Origin: Rossellomorea aquimaris
GTDB taxonomy: Bacteria > Bacillota > Bacilli > Bacillales > Fictibacillaceae
NCBI GenBank assembly: GCA_020524245.1
Contig: JAIVLN010000011.1
Span: forward strand, 1-55,000
Direction of reading: 5' to 3'
Length of the DNA: 55,000 nt
The notes under the pieces were generated by a model. The model was not told the DNA's origin. It was given only the letters and a program-made list of their open reading frames with translations, and searched no databases. Shown here piece by piece: positions 1 to 9,156 of the stretch (within the stretch, counting starts at the first letter, position 1; each line of letters opens with the position of its first letter). A program made the translations under genes and the position numbers.

Positions 1-1
1 T

Positions 2-451
2 GTCCACAACAGATGCTTATTACTCCCTCCCCATAGTCTTGCCCCTAGGCTGTTCATCATTTTCGGCCAGCAGTTTATCCAGACATTATTGATTCTGGTG
101 CATTTGGGACTGTTCCACCTATTTCTCGGCGGGACGATCATCTCGGGAGGGGACTTACCAGATCCGCCTAAATCAGGTACGTTTGAATGGTCAGGGCTCA
201 TCAGTTCCGCCAGATACTCCTTGATGACCGGTAAGTACTGGATTGTTCTCGCCCCGCTCGTCGCATTCATGATCAGTATCATCGCGATGCAGCTCATCGT
301 TCAGGGAGTAAAAGAAATCCAACAGCAAAAAGTCGGGGTGCTGATCAATAAAACCCCGATTAAAAAGAAACACAAAACAGAGAAAAAGAAATCGTATCGC
401 CCAGCAGTGGCCGACTTCCGACTAACAAACCAGCATACCCATAAAGGATAG
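2..451 (+). CDS. C-terminal part of an ABC-type permease (truncated by window edge)
   Basis: The reading frame is open from the window edge to the TAG at 449-451, so only the C-terminal part is visible. It contains a hydrophobic segment (FIQTLLILVHLGLFHLF), a short extracytoplasmic loop and a second membrane segment (YWIVLAPLVAFMISIIAM). A basic cytoplasmic tail with several lysine runs closes the protein. That layout resembles the end of peptide/nickel-type ABC transporter permeases, but there is too little to fix a substrate. Upstream of about position 50 the frame encodes residues unlike a permease, while the next frame reads STTDAYYSLPIVLP, which would join naturally to PRLFIIFGQQ. This suggests a frameshift or sequence error near 41-47. 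A TTG at 89 is not a convincing start. Confidence 0.5.
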   Translation, partial: VHNRCLLLPPHSLAPRLFIIFGQQFIQTLLILVHLGLFHLFLGGTIISGGDLPDPPKSGTFEWSGLISSARYSLMTGKYWIVLAPLVAFMISIIAMQLIVQGVKEIQQQKVGVLINKTPIKKKHKTEKKKSYRPAVADFRLTNQHTHKG

Positions 452-466
452 AAGGAGTGAAGGAAC

Positions 467-937
467 ATGACCCGTAAAAGCCCGAAACTTCCTTTGACAG
501 ATGAAGAGAGAAAATCTCTTCGAAAAGCAAAAATCAAACTGGGTGACGTCAATCAACTATCACCTGAAGAACTGAGTGAGAGGGTGGGAATCCCGTTTGA
601 AAGGTCCAGGTACCTGGTGGGAATGTCGGTCTTTCAACAAATTCCCTCCATCGGTCCAAACATGGCCCATAACGTAGTCGAAGATTTGCAGTTTTATTCG
701 TTCGATGCGATCAAGGAAGAAAAAGGGGAAGACCTGATCATCAAGCTGGAGAAAGTCTATGGAGTGTGGATGGACCCTTGTGTAGAAGATTCATTAAGGT
801 GCGTTGTCCATCATGCCAAGCATCCTGACAGTGAAAAGAATTGGTGGGACTTCACACCAGAACGAAAGGCCTACCGGAACAAACACGGCTATCCCTCCGA
901 CCGTCCGACAACGGCGTGGGATTCGCTGGATAGGTGA
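467..937 (+). CDS. Cdd1-family helix-hairpin-helix protein
   Basis: This 156-residue soluble protein has a helix-hairpin-helix-like segment around residues 50-75 (VFQQIPSIGPNMAHNVVEDL) and a conserved C-terminal part rich in Trp and charged residues (CVVHHAKHP, WWDFTPERKAYR). I recognise it as the Cdd1 / pathogenicity-locus family, whose biochemical role is not established; the HhH fold suggests nucleic-acid contact. The start follows GAAGGAGTGAAGGAAC with good spacing. It lies 15 bp after the preceding gene, so the two may be co-transcribed. A short hairpin with a T run follows the stop. Confidence 0.75.
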   Translation: MTRKSPKLPLTDEERKSLRKAKIKLGDVNQLSPEELSERVGIPFERSRYLVGMSVFQQIPSIGPNMAHNVVEDLQFYSFDAIKEEKGEDLIIKLEKVYGVWMDPCVEDSLRCVVHHAKHPDSEKNWWDFTPERKAYRNKHGYPSDRPTTAWDSLDR

Positions 938-946
938 ATATACGAC

Positions 947-979
947 AAAAGCATGCTCAAAATGTGGGCATGTTTTTTT
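947..979 (+). terminator. Rho-independent terminator after the Cdd1-family gene
   Basis: The arms AAAAGCATGC and GCATGTTTTT pair, with one G-U pair, around an 11-nt loop and run into seven T residues. Confidence 0.55.
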
Positions 980-1161
980 CATGGGTAAATAAGTAGACAC
1001 CCCTACCTGACTTACGAACTAAATAATCTAAATAGTACGAAAATAAGTAGTGCTTTCAATCTGTTTTTACCTGAATCTACTGACAAGCCATGTTTTATGT
1101 GATAAAACAGTTAAAACCATAAATTGAAATTAATGGTAATAAAGTCAGGGAGGCTGTTTAA

Positions 1162-2529
1162 GTGAAAAGAAAATTATTTCTAAAATCAGTTTTAACCGGA
1201 GCATTAGCTTTTGCCATGATGACACCAAGTGCAATCGCCCATGACGTTCTAGATGATATTTCCATAGAAAAAGGAGAGGGTGCAGGGGCGGAAGCCGTCA
1301 TCCCTCAGCTTGAAGGCAGCAAAAATCTGAATGGATGGCATGAGGTGGCATCGGTACAGGTGGAGGAGAAAGACGGGGTACAAAACAATACGGCTGATGT
1401 TTATGCACACAATGGCTTTGCATACGTCGGTACCCATACGAAGAACGGAGGTAATGGGGGCGTACGCGTTTTTGACCTCAAGGATCCAGAAAGCCCTGAA
1501 GAAGTGGCTGTCTTTGCAGATGATATCCCAGGAACATGGACTGAAAAAGTCATTGTGCAGAAAGTAAATACGAAGGATTTCAATGGCGACTTGGCCGCCG
1601 TCAGCGTCCAACAGCTTGATCGAAAAAACCCCGACTCTGTAGGAGGCGTCCTCCTTTATGATGTCACCAATCCTTACCACCCTGAAAAGCTCGGGTTCTG
1701 GGCAGTGGATAAGCGGGCACCGGGAACACATGAGTTATACTTGGCCAAACAAGGGGACCGTGCATTTGTGCTGGCGGCAAGCAACTATGCGGATTACTAT
1801 ACACACGGAGAGAAGAAGGATTTCTCCCTGATTGATGTAAGTGACCCGACAAATCCTGAGACAATCTATGAATTTGATCCCCGACAGCTTGAAGAAGTAC
1901 CGGCGGACTTTAATGGTTACCACTGGAATGCCCCGGATGGGAAGACTCGCCCGGTCTTCAATCATAGCGTCATGACGGATGAAAATGCCAAGACAGCGTT
2001 CCTGTCTTATTGGGATCTCGGTACCATCATGCTGGACATCAGCGACCCGGATCACCCTACTTATTTAGGAAGAACGGAATATGCATCCGATCAGCAAGGG
2101 TCCGCACATTCAGCCCAAGTGGCCAAGGGAGGGACGGTCCTGATCGAGACGAGGGAAGTATATGCTCCGCAGCGGGCGGGATTTGAAGAATCCTATGGAT
2201 ACACGAGGATCTTCGATATCAAGGATAAAACCAATCCGAAGCTTTTGAGTAATTTCAAGACGGACCTCGTTGATGACGTGGAAGACGGGGTGACGTTCGC
2301 GAATACCGTTCATGATCCTAAAGTGGTCGGGAATAGCCTTTATTTATCACACTATGCAGGTGGTGTAAGAGCGGTGGACATCACAGACCCGGCAAACCCG
2401 GCAGAAATCGGGCGTTACGTCCCTGAAAACTCTTTTGTATGGGGTGTATTTGCGGATCGCAACTACATTCTGGCTTCTGATATGGGATCAGGCTTGAAGG
2501 TTCTTCAAAAAAACAATGATCATGAATGA
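1162..2529 (+). CDS. exported LVIVD-repeat beta-propeller protein
   Basis: The 455-residue product starts with a GTG preceded by AGGGAGG eight bases upstream. It has a classical Sec signal peptide (KRK, hydrophobic core, cleavage near AIA-HD, about residue 26). The body repeats blocks ending in D(L/V/I)xDPxxP: DLKDPESP, DVTNPYHP, DVSDPTNP, DISDPDHP, DIKDKTNP and DITDPANP. This is the signature of the LVIVD repeat family, predicted to fold as a secreted beta-propeller. No catalytic motif is visible and the ligand is unknown. No cell-wall anchor (LPxTG) is present, so it is probably released or held by non-covalent contact. It stands alone between two terminators. Confidence 0.8.
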   Translation: MKRKLFLKSVLTGALAFAMMTPSAIAHDVLDDISIEKGEGAGAEAVIPQLEGSKNLNGWHEVASVQVEEKDGVQNNTADVYAHNGFAYVGTHTKNGGNGGVRVFDLKDPESPEEVAVFADDIPGTWTEKVIVQKVNTKDFNGDLAAVSVQQLDRKNPDSVGGVLLYDVTNPYHPEKLGFWAVDKRAPGTHELYLAKQGDRAFVLAASNYADYYTHGEKKDFSLIDVSDPTNPETIYEFDPRQLEEVPADFNGYHWNAPDGKTRPVFNHSVMTDENAKTAFLSYWDLGTIMLDISDPDHPTYLGRTEYASDQQGSAHSAQVAKGGTVLIETREVYAPQRAGFEESYGYTRIFDIKDKTNPKLLSNFKTDLVDDVEDGVTFANTVHDPKVVGNSLYLSHYAGGVRAVDITDPANPAEIGRYVPENSFVWGVFADRNYILASDMGSGLKVLQKNNDHE

Positions 2530-2541
2530 ACGATAAGTTGG

Positions 2542-2574
2542 AAAGCTCCACGATTTCAAATCGTGGAGCTTTTT
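2542..2574 (+). terminator. strong terminator after the LVIVD gene
   Basis: A perfect 13-bp stem (AAAGCTCCACGAT with ATCGTGGAGCTTT) and a 5-nt loop are followed by T residues. Confidence 0.9.
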
Positions 2575-2643
2575 ATAGTCAAAATTTTTTGTGATTCACC
2601 ATATTCCTTATATAATCAAACATATAAGAAAGGAGAGTGTCAC

Positions 2644-3399
2644 ATGGATTATGCCATTGTTACTGGAGCAACACGAGGATTAGGTGAGTCGATCGCCAAA
2701 CTTTTTATCGGGAAAGGTGTTTCCCTCATTAACATTTCCCGTTCAGATAATGAACGATTGGAGGCATTATGTAAGGAAGCAGGACTCTCATATGAGTATG
2801 TCGGATGCGATCTATCCAACCCTTCAGAAACCGGGGAAGTCATGAAGAAAGTAGGAAGCAGCGTGTTCAATAGCGGTGCCGATCGCATTTTCCTTGTTCA
2901 AAATGCCGGTGTGGTCACACCGATCAACCCTTCCGGTGGAGTTGAAAACAGTGACCTTGAAAAGAGTGTGAATGTCAACCTCCTATCCCCCATGATAACA
3001 ACGAATGAAATGCTGAAAGCGTCAGAGGGGTCTGATAGCGAGCTTATCATGGTCAATGTAAGTTCCGGGGCAGGAAGCAGGCCAGTTTACGGCTGGAGTG
3101 CGTATTGTTCAACCAAGGCCGGTCTCAATATGCTGACGGAAACGGTTCATCTCGAGCTATCGAAAAACGGAAGCCGGCATAAAGTCATCGCATTCAGTCC
3201 AGGGATCATGGATACGGATATGCAAGGGACAATCCGTTCCTCTTCTGAAAAGGCATTTGCCGATGTCGAAAACTTTAAGCGTTACAAGGAGCAAGGCATG
3301 TTAAGGGATACGGACACCGTAGCAGGCGTACTCGTGGACCTAGTGACCGACACGGATATTGAATCGGGTAAACTGTATCATGTGAATGACTTGTTATAA
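2644..3399 (+). CDS. yueD: short-chain dehydrogenase/reductase, YueD-like (benzil reductase family)
   Basis: This 251-residue SDR oxidoreductase carries the nucleotide-binding TGATRGLG motif at residues 7-14, NAG at 87-89, and a Ser140/141, Tyr154, Lys158 catalytic set (NVSSG; YCSTK). The C-terminal stretch FSPGIMDTDMQGTIRSSS closely resembles B. subtilis YueD, reported as an NADPH-dependent (S)-benzoin-forming benzil reductase related to sepiapterin reductase; the natural substrate is not settled. I chose the ATG at 2644 because AAGGAGAG lies just upstream. A longer open frame to 2563 would run through the preceding terminator. Confidence 0.8.
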   Translation: MDYAIVTGATRGLGESIAKLFIGKGVSLINISRSDNERLEALCKEAGLSYEYVGCDLSNPSETGEVMKKVGSSVFNSGADRIFLVQNAGVVTPINPSGGVENSDLEKSVNVNLLSPMITTNEMLKASEGSDSELIMVNVSSGAGSRPVYGWSAYCSTKAGLNMLTETVHLELSKNGSRHKVIAFSPGIMDTDMQGTIRSSSEKAFADVENFKRYKEQGMLRDTDTVAGVLVDLVTDTDIESGKLYHVNDLL

Positions 3400-3646
3400 T
3401 TCATAAGAGAAAGGCAGACCTCTTTTTGGTAAGTTGTTCGGTTTTGGAGTACAAAAAGCGAAAATGTACTATAAAATGAGCATAGTACGTTATTTAATGT
3501 TTGTACTCTTCATCCAAACCCGTTACTATTTCATAGGCTTCTTTTTGTATTGGTTTAAATTGTCTTGTGTAAAGGTATTGGATAACGTTTTGGCTGTTTG
3601 AGACGGGGACATTTTACTTATTATAATCCCTGTTTCAAATAGCCTG

Positions 3647-4447
3647 TTAGTAGTCGAAGGAAGTTCTGGAAGCAGCCAATGCCGTTAAAGCCTTCTCAAT
3701 ATAACGATATACTTCTTCTGCAATCCCCAGAAATTCTTCAACATCTACATTACTATCCAAGTAACACGCATGCAGATAGTCAACTAAAGCTGAATCAATC
3801 GTGCAATAATCTGATATGGCACTCTTCATCTTAGTAATGTCATCTTGCCAAACCCCTGTATCTTCTAAAACCAAAGAGTATAATGCACGAATTAATCTCT
3901 TTGAGTAACCTTTTATATATCTAGATTTCAGAGTGTCATCATTGGCATTAGATAGAAAACCGCGAACGCGATCCACTGCATCTTGAGTGTCTGAATTCAA
4001 GTCTAATATGAACTCTGGTGAAATAAGAATAGGCGGTACTTCTTCGCCAATATCAGTACCATGTATACAAACACAGATTATCTTGATCGAAAATCCCCAT
4101 TCATTGGGCTTACTTCTTACATCATCCAGAGAACAAATAACCGTATCAATCTTAGTTACGAATCGATATTTTTGTAAAATCTGGTCCTTCAGACATGATA
4201 CTCTATCATAATCGATATCTTCTGGTCTTTCGCATACGATTGTAAAATCTGCATCAGACTTAAATGGCTTAGCAGTACCTTTCGGAATTGAGCCACACAT
4301 ATAAATACTGTGAATCTTCCCATTGAACTCTGAAAGCAAGCTAGCTGTATACTCCTCTACAAAAGCCTTGTACTCACCCTGAATATTGATCTTCTTTATA
4401 ACCTTCTCCAAAACCACATCTGGTCTTCTTTTATCTTCTAAAATCAT
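3647..4447 (-). CDS. nucleotidyltransferase-domain protein, possibly acquired
   Basis: The 266-residue protein has a Pol-beta-type nucleotidyltransferase signature: GS at residues 52-53 in CGSIPKGTAK, then D65-A-D67 as the metal-binding pair. A helical C-terminal half follows, as in aminoglycoside nucleotidyltransferases and related minimal enzymes. I cannot assign a substrate; antibiotic modification is only one possibility. The start is preceded by GGGGGAGA. The gene is visibly more AT-rich than its neighbours, lies opposite to them, and is flanked by AT-rich spacers without a clear terminator, which suggests horizontal acquisition. Confidence 0.7.
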   Translation of the reverse strand: MILEDKRRPDVVLEKVIKKINIQGEYKAFVEEYTASLLSEFNGKIHSIYMCGSIPKGTAKPFKSDADFTIVCERPEDIDYDRVSCLKDQILQKYRFVTKIDTVICSLDDVRSKPNEWGFSIKIICVCIHGTDIGEEVPPILISPEFILDLNSDTQDAVDRVRGFLSNANDDTLKSRYIKGYSKRLIRALYSLVLEDTGVWQDDITKMKSAISDYCTIDSALVDYLHACYLDSNVDVEEFLGIAEEVYRYIEKALTALAASRTSFDY

Positions 4448-4686
4448 TTTATCTCCCCCTGTTCAAAAGTATATCATTTTATAAAATTTTCTCTTATTGC
4501 TGTTTTCACTATCCGTTACATTTTAGAGGCTGCCTTTTTTAATGGTTGAACTGGATTTTATCTTACCCACCAATAGAAACCAATTAACAAGAGCAACGAT
4601 TGATAAGATTGATTATTCAGTGAATTTAGGGTTGGCATGAAAATTGCTAGTAAAAGGATGAATCCAGAATGGGGAGGAGAAAAAAG

Positions 4687-7191
4687 ATGAGAGTCCTTTT
4701 AGTACTATTTAGTTTCATGCTGGCTGTTGGGAGTATGGGGGGGATCCATACATATGCTGGAGAAGGAAATCACCAAATCAAGGGGAACCTTGTCATTGTC
4801 GGAGGGGCACTGGGAAGCAGTAATAGGGATGTTTATAAAGAATTCATCAAACTGGCGGGAGGTAAGAAGCAAGCGAAAATCGGCATCATCCCGGCTGCAT
4901 CGGGTTCTTTGAAGTCATCAAACCAGTTCAAGCAGGATTTGATCCGTTATGGGGTCAGCGAATCCGCGATTGAAATCCTACCAATTTCATCACATGATTT
5001 CAGTGGGACTGAACTCAATGAGAATCAATGGAAAGGGAATGTGAACAAAAAATCCGTCGCAGAGAACATCAAGGGTCTCACAGGCATCTGGTTTGTCGGC
5101 GGTGACCAGCTCAGGATCACAGATGCTTTGTTGAAGGGAAATGGCGAGAGGACTCGGGCTCTTGAAGCGATTTGGGAGATTTACAAGAATGGCGCAGTAC
5201 TCGGAGGGACAAGTGCCGGCGCAGCCATCATGAGTGAAGTCATGATTACCGTTGGGGATAGTCTGGGTGGCCTGCGTCAGGAATTCACGGACCGTGACGA
5301 TGCTGATCCTTCAATGGAATATGCACCGGTCTATATCGAACAGGGTCTTGGTTTCTTTCAAGGAGGAATCGTGGATCAGCACTTCAATGAGCGTTCGCGA
5401 TTGGGACGATTATCAGCTGCTGCTTTCAACTATGGCGTCGAAGGAGAGCTAGCATACGGGATAGATGAAGATACGGCCATGGTCGTGAATAATATGGAAC
5501 AGGAAGTCAGGATCCTTGGCAGGAGCGGAGTTGCAGTCGTGGATGTTCAAGGTGCAACTCTTTCAGGGGGGGAAATGAAAAATGTAGATGTCAGCTATTT
5601 AACGCCTGGTGATACGCTGAATTTCCTGACAAAGGATATCAAGGTCTCAACAGACAAGCTTGAAACGAAAGGATATGAGTACTATGATTTCAATCCTTTA
5701 CCGGCAACCGGTGTCCTGACATCTTATGGAACACTGCAACATTATCTATCCTATTCATTGGTTGATAACAGCAGGGCCGACCGGGTTCAAAGTTATCTGT
5801 ATGATGATGAGGGAAGCGGGTTCAGGCTATCATTCTACAAAGCACAAGATACGAACGGATATTGGGGCTATCAGGATGGACAAAAGGATTCCTATTCATT
5901 TGTTCATGTAAAGATGGATGCAACACCCGTCAATCTCTCCTTTGAAGAAGACCGTTCTTTATCCGGTGAATACAAGGATTCGGCATTCACTTATCATAAG
6001 CAATCGTTCAATAAAGAGACAAAAGGTAGTCTTGTCATCGTCGGGGGAGCTTTGGGAAGCAGCAATGAAGAGGTATATCATGCCTTCATTGAAAGGGCAG
6101 GGGAAGAAGGAAAGATCGGAATCATCCCTGCTGCCAGTTCAAGTCTGAAGTCTTCCCATGCGTTTAAATCGGATTTGATGTCCTATGGTGTCAACGAGGG
6201 GAATATTTCGATTCTCCCACTGGCCAATCGTGACTATAAGGATTCCGATGAAGACGAATCTCAATGGTTGCAGAATAAGAATGATGATGGGTTCGCGGAT
6301 GAACTATTGGAGTACGATGCGATTTGGTTTGTGGGTGGTGACCAAACGAGGATTACGGACACCCTCCTCAATGAAGATGGAACGAGGTCCAAGGCACTTG
6401 AAAGTATATGGAAGATTTACGAAAGAGGGGCTGTACTGGGCGGTACGAGTGCCGGGGCGGCCATCATGAGTGACGTCATGCTGGCAGGTGGCGGCAGCCA
6501 TGATGCACTCCTTAAAGGATTTACAGAAGAATATGACAGCATGACCCAGCAAGAGGGCGGAGCCCTATACTTGCAACAAGGGCTGGGGTTCTTCCCTTAT
6601 GGCATCATCGACCAGCATTTCGATAAGAAGGCAAGGGTCGGAAGGCTCATCACTACGGCAGCGGCCCATGGTAAAGCAGGGGAATATTCATATGGGATCG
6701 ATGAAGATACCGCGTTGATTTTCGATAATGCGACGGACTCCCTCACCATCAAGGGGAAAGGTGGGGTATCGATTGTGGATCTTTCAGATTCTGAGCAGGT
6801 TGAAGATGCACCAAGTGAGTATAGGGATATAAAACTATCATGGCTCACGTCGGGTGATTCTCTCAACCTGGAAACAAATGAATTCAATATAAGCGACCAT
6901 AAAGTTCCGACCACCGGAGCTGAATACTACGAGTATGAAGCCCTTCCTCATTCTGGAGTCCTCACGCCGCATGGTTCTTTTGGTCACTTTATCTCTTACA
7001 GTCTGGTCGACAATGCACTTGAAGACAGTGTAAAGAGCTACAGCTTCAATGAAGGGAAGGGCTTTGAGCTGACCTTCAGGAAAGGAAATGAAACGAACGG
7101 ATACTGGGGATATAAGGATGGGAATAAAGATGACTATTCATTTACGGATGTTGAAATGGATATCATTCCGGTCAGTGTTCAAGAACAGTGA
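4687..7191 (+). CDS. exported tandem cyanophycinase-like (S51) peptidase
   Basis: This 834-residue protein has an N-terminal signal peptide (about residues 1-25) and two homologous domains, roughly 30-405 and 440-834. Each opens with LVIVGGALGSSN and carries the family hallmarks: WFVGGDQ, the nucleophile elbow GGTSAGAAIMS (Ser176 and Ser588), and DQHFxxxxRxGRL with the catalytic-region His. Both halves look catalytically intact. Cyanophycinases are serine exopeptidases that cleave beta-Asp-Arg dipeptides from cyanophycin. Most are single-domain, so this is an internal duplication. I chose the ATG at 4687 because GGGGAGGAGA at 4671-4680 is its ribosome site; the ATG at 4669 would lie upstream of that site. 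No cyanophycin synthetase is visible nearby. The real substrate may be another isopeptide. Confidence 0.8.
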   Translation: MRVLLVLFSFMLAVGSMGGIHTYAGEGNHQIKGNLVIVGGALGSSNRDVYKEFIKLAGGKKQAKIGIIPAASGSLKSSNQFKQDLIRYGVSESAIEILPISSHDFSGTELNENQWKGNVNKKSVAENIKGLTGIWFVGGDQLRITDALLKGNGERTRALEAIWEIYKNGAVLGGTSAGAAIMSEVMITVGDSLGGLRQEFTDRDDADPSMEYAPVYIEQGLGFFQGGIVDQHFNERSRLGRLSAAAFNYGVEGELAYGIDEDTAMVVNNMEQEVRILGRSGVAVVDVQGATLSGGEMKNVDVSYLTPGDTLNFLTKDIKVSTDKLETKGYEYYDFNPLPATGVLTSYGTLQHYLSYSLVDNSRADRVQSYLYDDEGSGFRLSFYKAQDTNGYWGYQDGQKDSYSFVHVKMDATPVNLSFEEDRSLSGEYKDSAFTYHKQSFNKETKGSLVIVGGALGSSNEEVYHAFIERAGEEGKIGIIPAASSSLKSSHAFKSDLMSYGVNEGNISILPLANRDYKDSDEDESQWLQNKNDDGFADELLEYDAIWFVGGDQTRITDTLLNEDGTRSKALESIWKIYERGAVLGGTSAGAAIMSDVMLAGGGSHDALLKGFTEEYDSMTQQEGGALYLQQGLGFFPYGIIDQHFDKKARVGRLITTAAAHGKAGEYSYGIDEDTALIFDNATDSLTIKGKGGVSIVDLSDSEQVEDAPSEYRDIKLSWLTSGDSLNLETNEFNISDHKVPTTGAEYYEYEALPHSGVLTPHGSFGHFISYSLVDNALEDSVKSYSFNEGKGFELTFRKGNETNGYWGYKDGNKDDYSFTDVEMDIIPVSVQEQ

Positions 7192-7258
7192 TGATAGGGG
7201 AAACGAACGAGTCCCTTTAACCGGATAATGAGCGACTCGCTCATTTAAAGACAAAAAG

Positions 7259-7286
7259 AAAGAGCCAGACCTTGGTCTGGCTCTTT
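7259..7286. terminator. bidirectional terminator between the cyanophycinase-like and NhaC-family genes
   Basis: A 12-13 bp perfect stem (AAAGAGCCAGAC with its complement) lies between convergent genes, with A residues on the left and T residues on the right. Confidence 0.85.
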
Positions 7287-7291
7287 CAAAT

Positions 7292-8608
7292 TTATGAACG
7301 GATAGTTCCAGGCTCGGCTGCGTTTGACCGAGTGAATTTCGGCAATGCGAAGCGGATGGCAAGTAATCCACAAATGGCTGTCAAAATCGGGTAGAACGCA
7401 TATGGAATGATGCTCAGTGGCGAAATCCCTGCCGTTTCTGCCACTAACAATGCCTGTGCTCCATAAGGGATGATCCCTTGTACGGAGCAAGAAAAGATAT
7501 CCAGGATGCTGGCAGATTTACGGGCATCCACTCCGTAGTTTTCTCCGATTTCCTTCGCAAGTGGACCTGCTATGATAATCGAAATGGTGTTATTGGCCGT
7601 GCATAGGTTCGTCGACCCTACAAGACCGGCAGTCGCAAGCTGTGCTCCTTTAGGGGAGCGGATCTTGCGGGTAGCGAGATGGAGCAGTGCCTGTATCCCG
7701 CCGTTGTAACGGATCAGTTCGACGACTCCCCCAATCAGGACGGTCAGGATCACGATTTCGGCCATGCCGGTCATTCCGTCTGCAATGCTGCCGAAATAAC
7801 TGGAAGGTGTGAAGCTTCCATCGGCAAACCCGATGATGCCTGAGAGCACGATGCCCCCGAATAACACAACGAACACATTCAATCCGGCAAGTGCCCCGAT
7901 GATGACGCCGAGATAAGGGAGGATTTTCACCCAATTGAATGCCTCCGCATCAACGGTTGATTGGTTACCCGCCGTGATGAAGTATAAGATCACCATCGTC
8001 ACAATGGCCGCCGGTAGAACAATGAAGAAATTCACTTTAAACTTATCTTTCATTTCGGTTTTCTGTGTTCGGACAGCTGCAATCGTCGTATCGGAAATGA
8101 ATGAGAGATTGTCACCGAACATTGCGCCGCCGATGACGGTGGCCATGGCAATCGGCATCCCGATGTCCGTTCCGGAACTGATGCCGACCCCGATTGGAGC
8201 AAGTGCAGCGATTGTCCCCATTGACGTCCCCATTGATAATGAAACGAATGCTGCAATGATGAACAAACCGACAATAATAAGGTTTTCCGGCAGTACGGAA
8301 AGGGCGAGATTCACAGTCGAATCAACGGCACCCATTTTTTCAGCGACGCCTGAGAACGCCCCTGCCATCAGGAAGATGAACACCATGATCATAATGTCGG
8401 GATGTCCTGCCCCTTTGGCGAAACGCTCCACTTTGGCATTCAGCGATTCCTTACGGTTCATGAGCAGTGCAACGACTGCTGCGATGATGATGGAAACGAG
8501 TACAGGGAATGAGTAAAAGTCACCTGAGATGATTCCCGCACCGAGAAAGAGAGAAACGAATATGAGTAATGGCAATAAAGCCAGTAGGTTTCCTTTTTCG
8601 TTAAGCAT
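7292..8608 (-). CDS. NhaC-family transporter under SAM riboswitch control, probable methionine importer (MetT-like)
   Basis: The 438-residue protein is very hydrophobic, with around 11-12 membrane segments, and contains NhaC superfamily features such as SMGTSMGTIAALAPIG and GAMFGDNLSFISDTT. The family exchanges Na+ or H+ for organic solutes. The leader upstream is an S-box (SAM-I) riboswitch, and NhaC-type transporters with this control have been proposed as methionine permeases (MetT). Methionine uptake is therefore the best inference, though not proven. I chose the ATG at 8608 (MLNEKGN), preceded by AAAGGAG; the in-frame codon at 8629 lies upstream of that site. Confidence 0.75.
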   Translation of the reverse strand: MLNEKGNLLALLPLLIFVSLFLGAGIISGDFYSFPVLVSIIIAAVVALLMNRKESLNAKVERFAKGAGHPDIMIMVFIFLMAGAFSGVAEKMGAVDSTVNLALSVLPENLIIVGLFIIAAFVSLSMGTSMGTIAALAPIGVGISSGTDIGMPIAMATVIGGAMFGDNLSFISDTTIAAVRTQKTEMKDKFKVNFFIVLPAAIVTMVILYFITAGNQSTVDAEAFNWVKILPYLGVIIGALAGLNVFVVLFGGIVLSGIIGFADGSFTPSSYFGSIADGMTGMAEIVILTVLIGGVVELIRYNGGIQALLHLATRKIRSPKGAQLATAGLVGSTNLCTANNTISIIIAGPLAKEIGENYGVDARKSASILDIFSCSVQGIIPYGAQALLVAETAGISPLSIIPYAFYPILTAICGLLAIRFALPKFTRSNAAEPGTIRS

Positions 8609-8737
8609 TTGAACAACTCCTTTGAACATTGAGTATTGATGATGAAGTAGAATGGGATCACAAGACCGACAAGGCAGAACAATCCGTCCATGGAGCTGTT
8701 CGAACCCTCAGAAAAGAGTCCTGCCTCGTTGGATAAA

Positions 8738-8892
8738 AATAAAAACCTCTTCCGGATAAGAAGAGGTTTCCATAAAAGAAACACTCTTCTTATCTTTCAA
8801 GCTTTACGCTTGCTGGATGTGGCACAGCACTCGGGAAGAGTCCGCTGCCGAGACATCATAGGGCCAGTCCCTCCGTCTCTCTGGATAAGAAG
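8738..8892 (-). promoter_or_regulatory. SAM-I (S-box) riboswitch with terminator
   Basis: Read on the minus strand, the leader begins with CTTCTTATC and AGAGAGACGGAGGGACTGG, followed by CCCTATGATG and CGGCAGC. These are the conserved S-box core elements. Helix P1 pairs 8884-8892 with 8786-8794. Immediately downstream is an intrinsic terminator (8738-8770; AAACCTCTTC with GAAGAGGTTT, then T residues). Its left arm contains a second copy of CTTCTTATC that can form the alternative structure. SAM binding is expected to stop transcription of the NhaC-family gene. Confidence 0.9.
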
Positions 8893-9156
8893 AATCTTTA
8901 TTCATTTGTGAAATTATACTTACATACTTTAAGGCGTTTATGTAAAAAAGTCAATCCGTGAAGGGTTCATTTTCTCAAATTCAGTAAACAGTGAGAAATG
9001 ATGAATGTTAAATGAATGCGTGTACATATCTGATGTGATGCGTTTTTTCATCGGTTATTGCAGTTGGAGGCTATCCATAAAAAGGAATATTCATTTACAT
9101 TCCATTTAAATCGAGCTAGTATTATAGGGATAAAAAAACATCTGGGGGATACGGCA

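Noticed and set aside
7935-8516. 193-codon frame antisense to the NhaC-family gene
   Set aside because: It mirrors a strongly coding membrane-protein frame and its Met/Ala/Ile-rich composition is that of a shadow frame.
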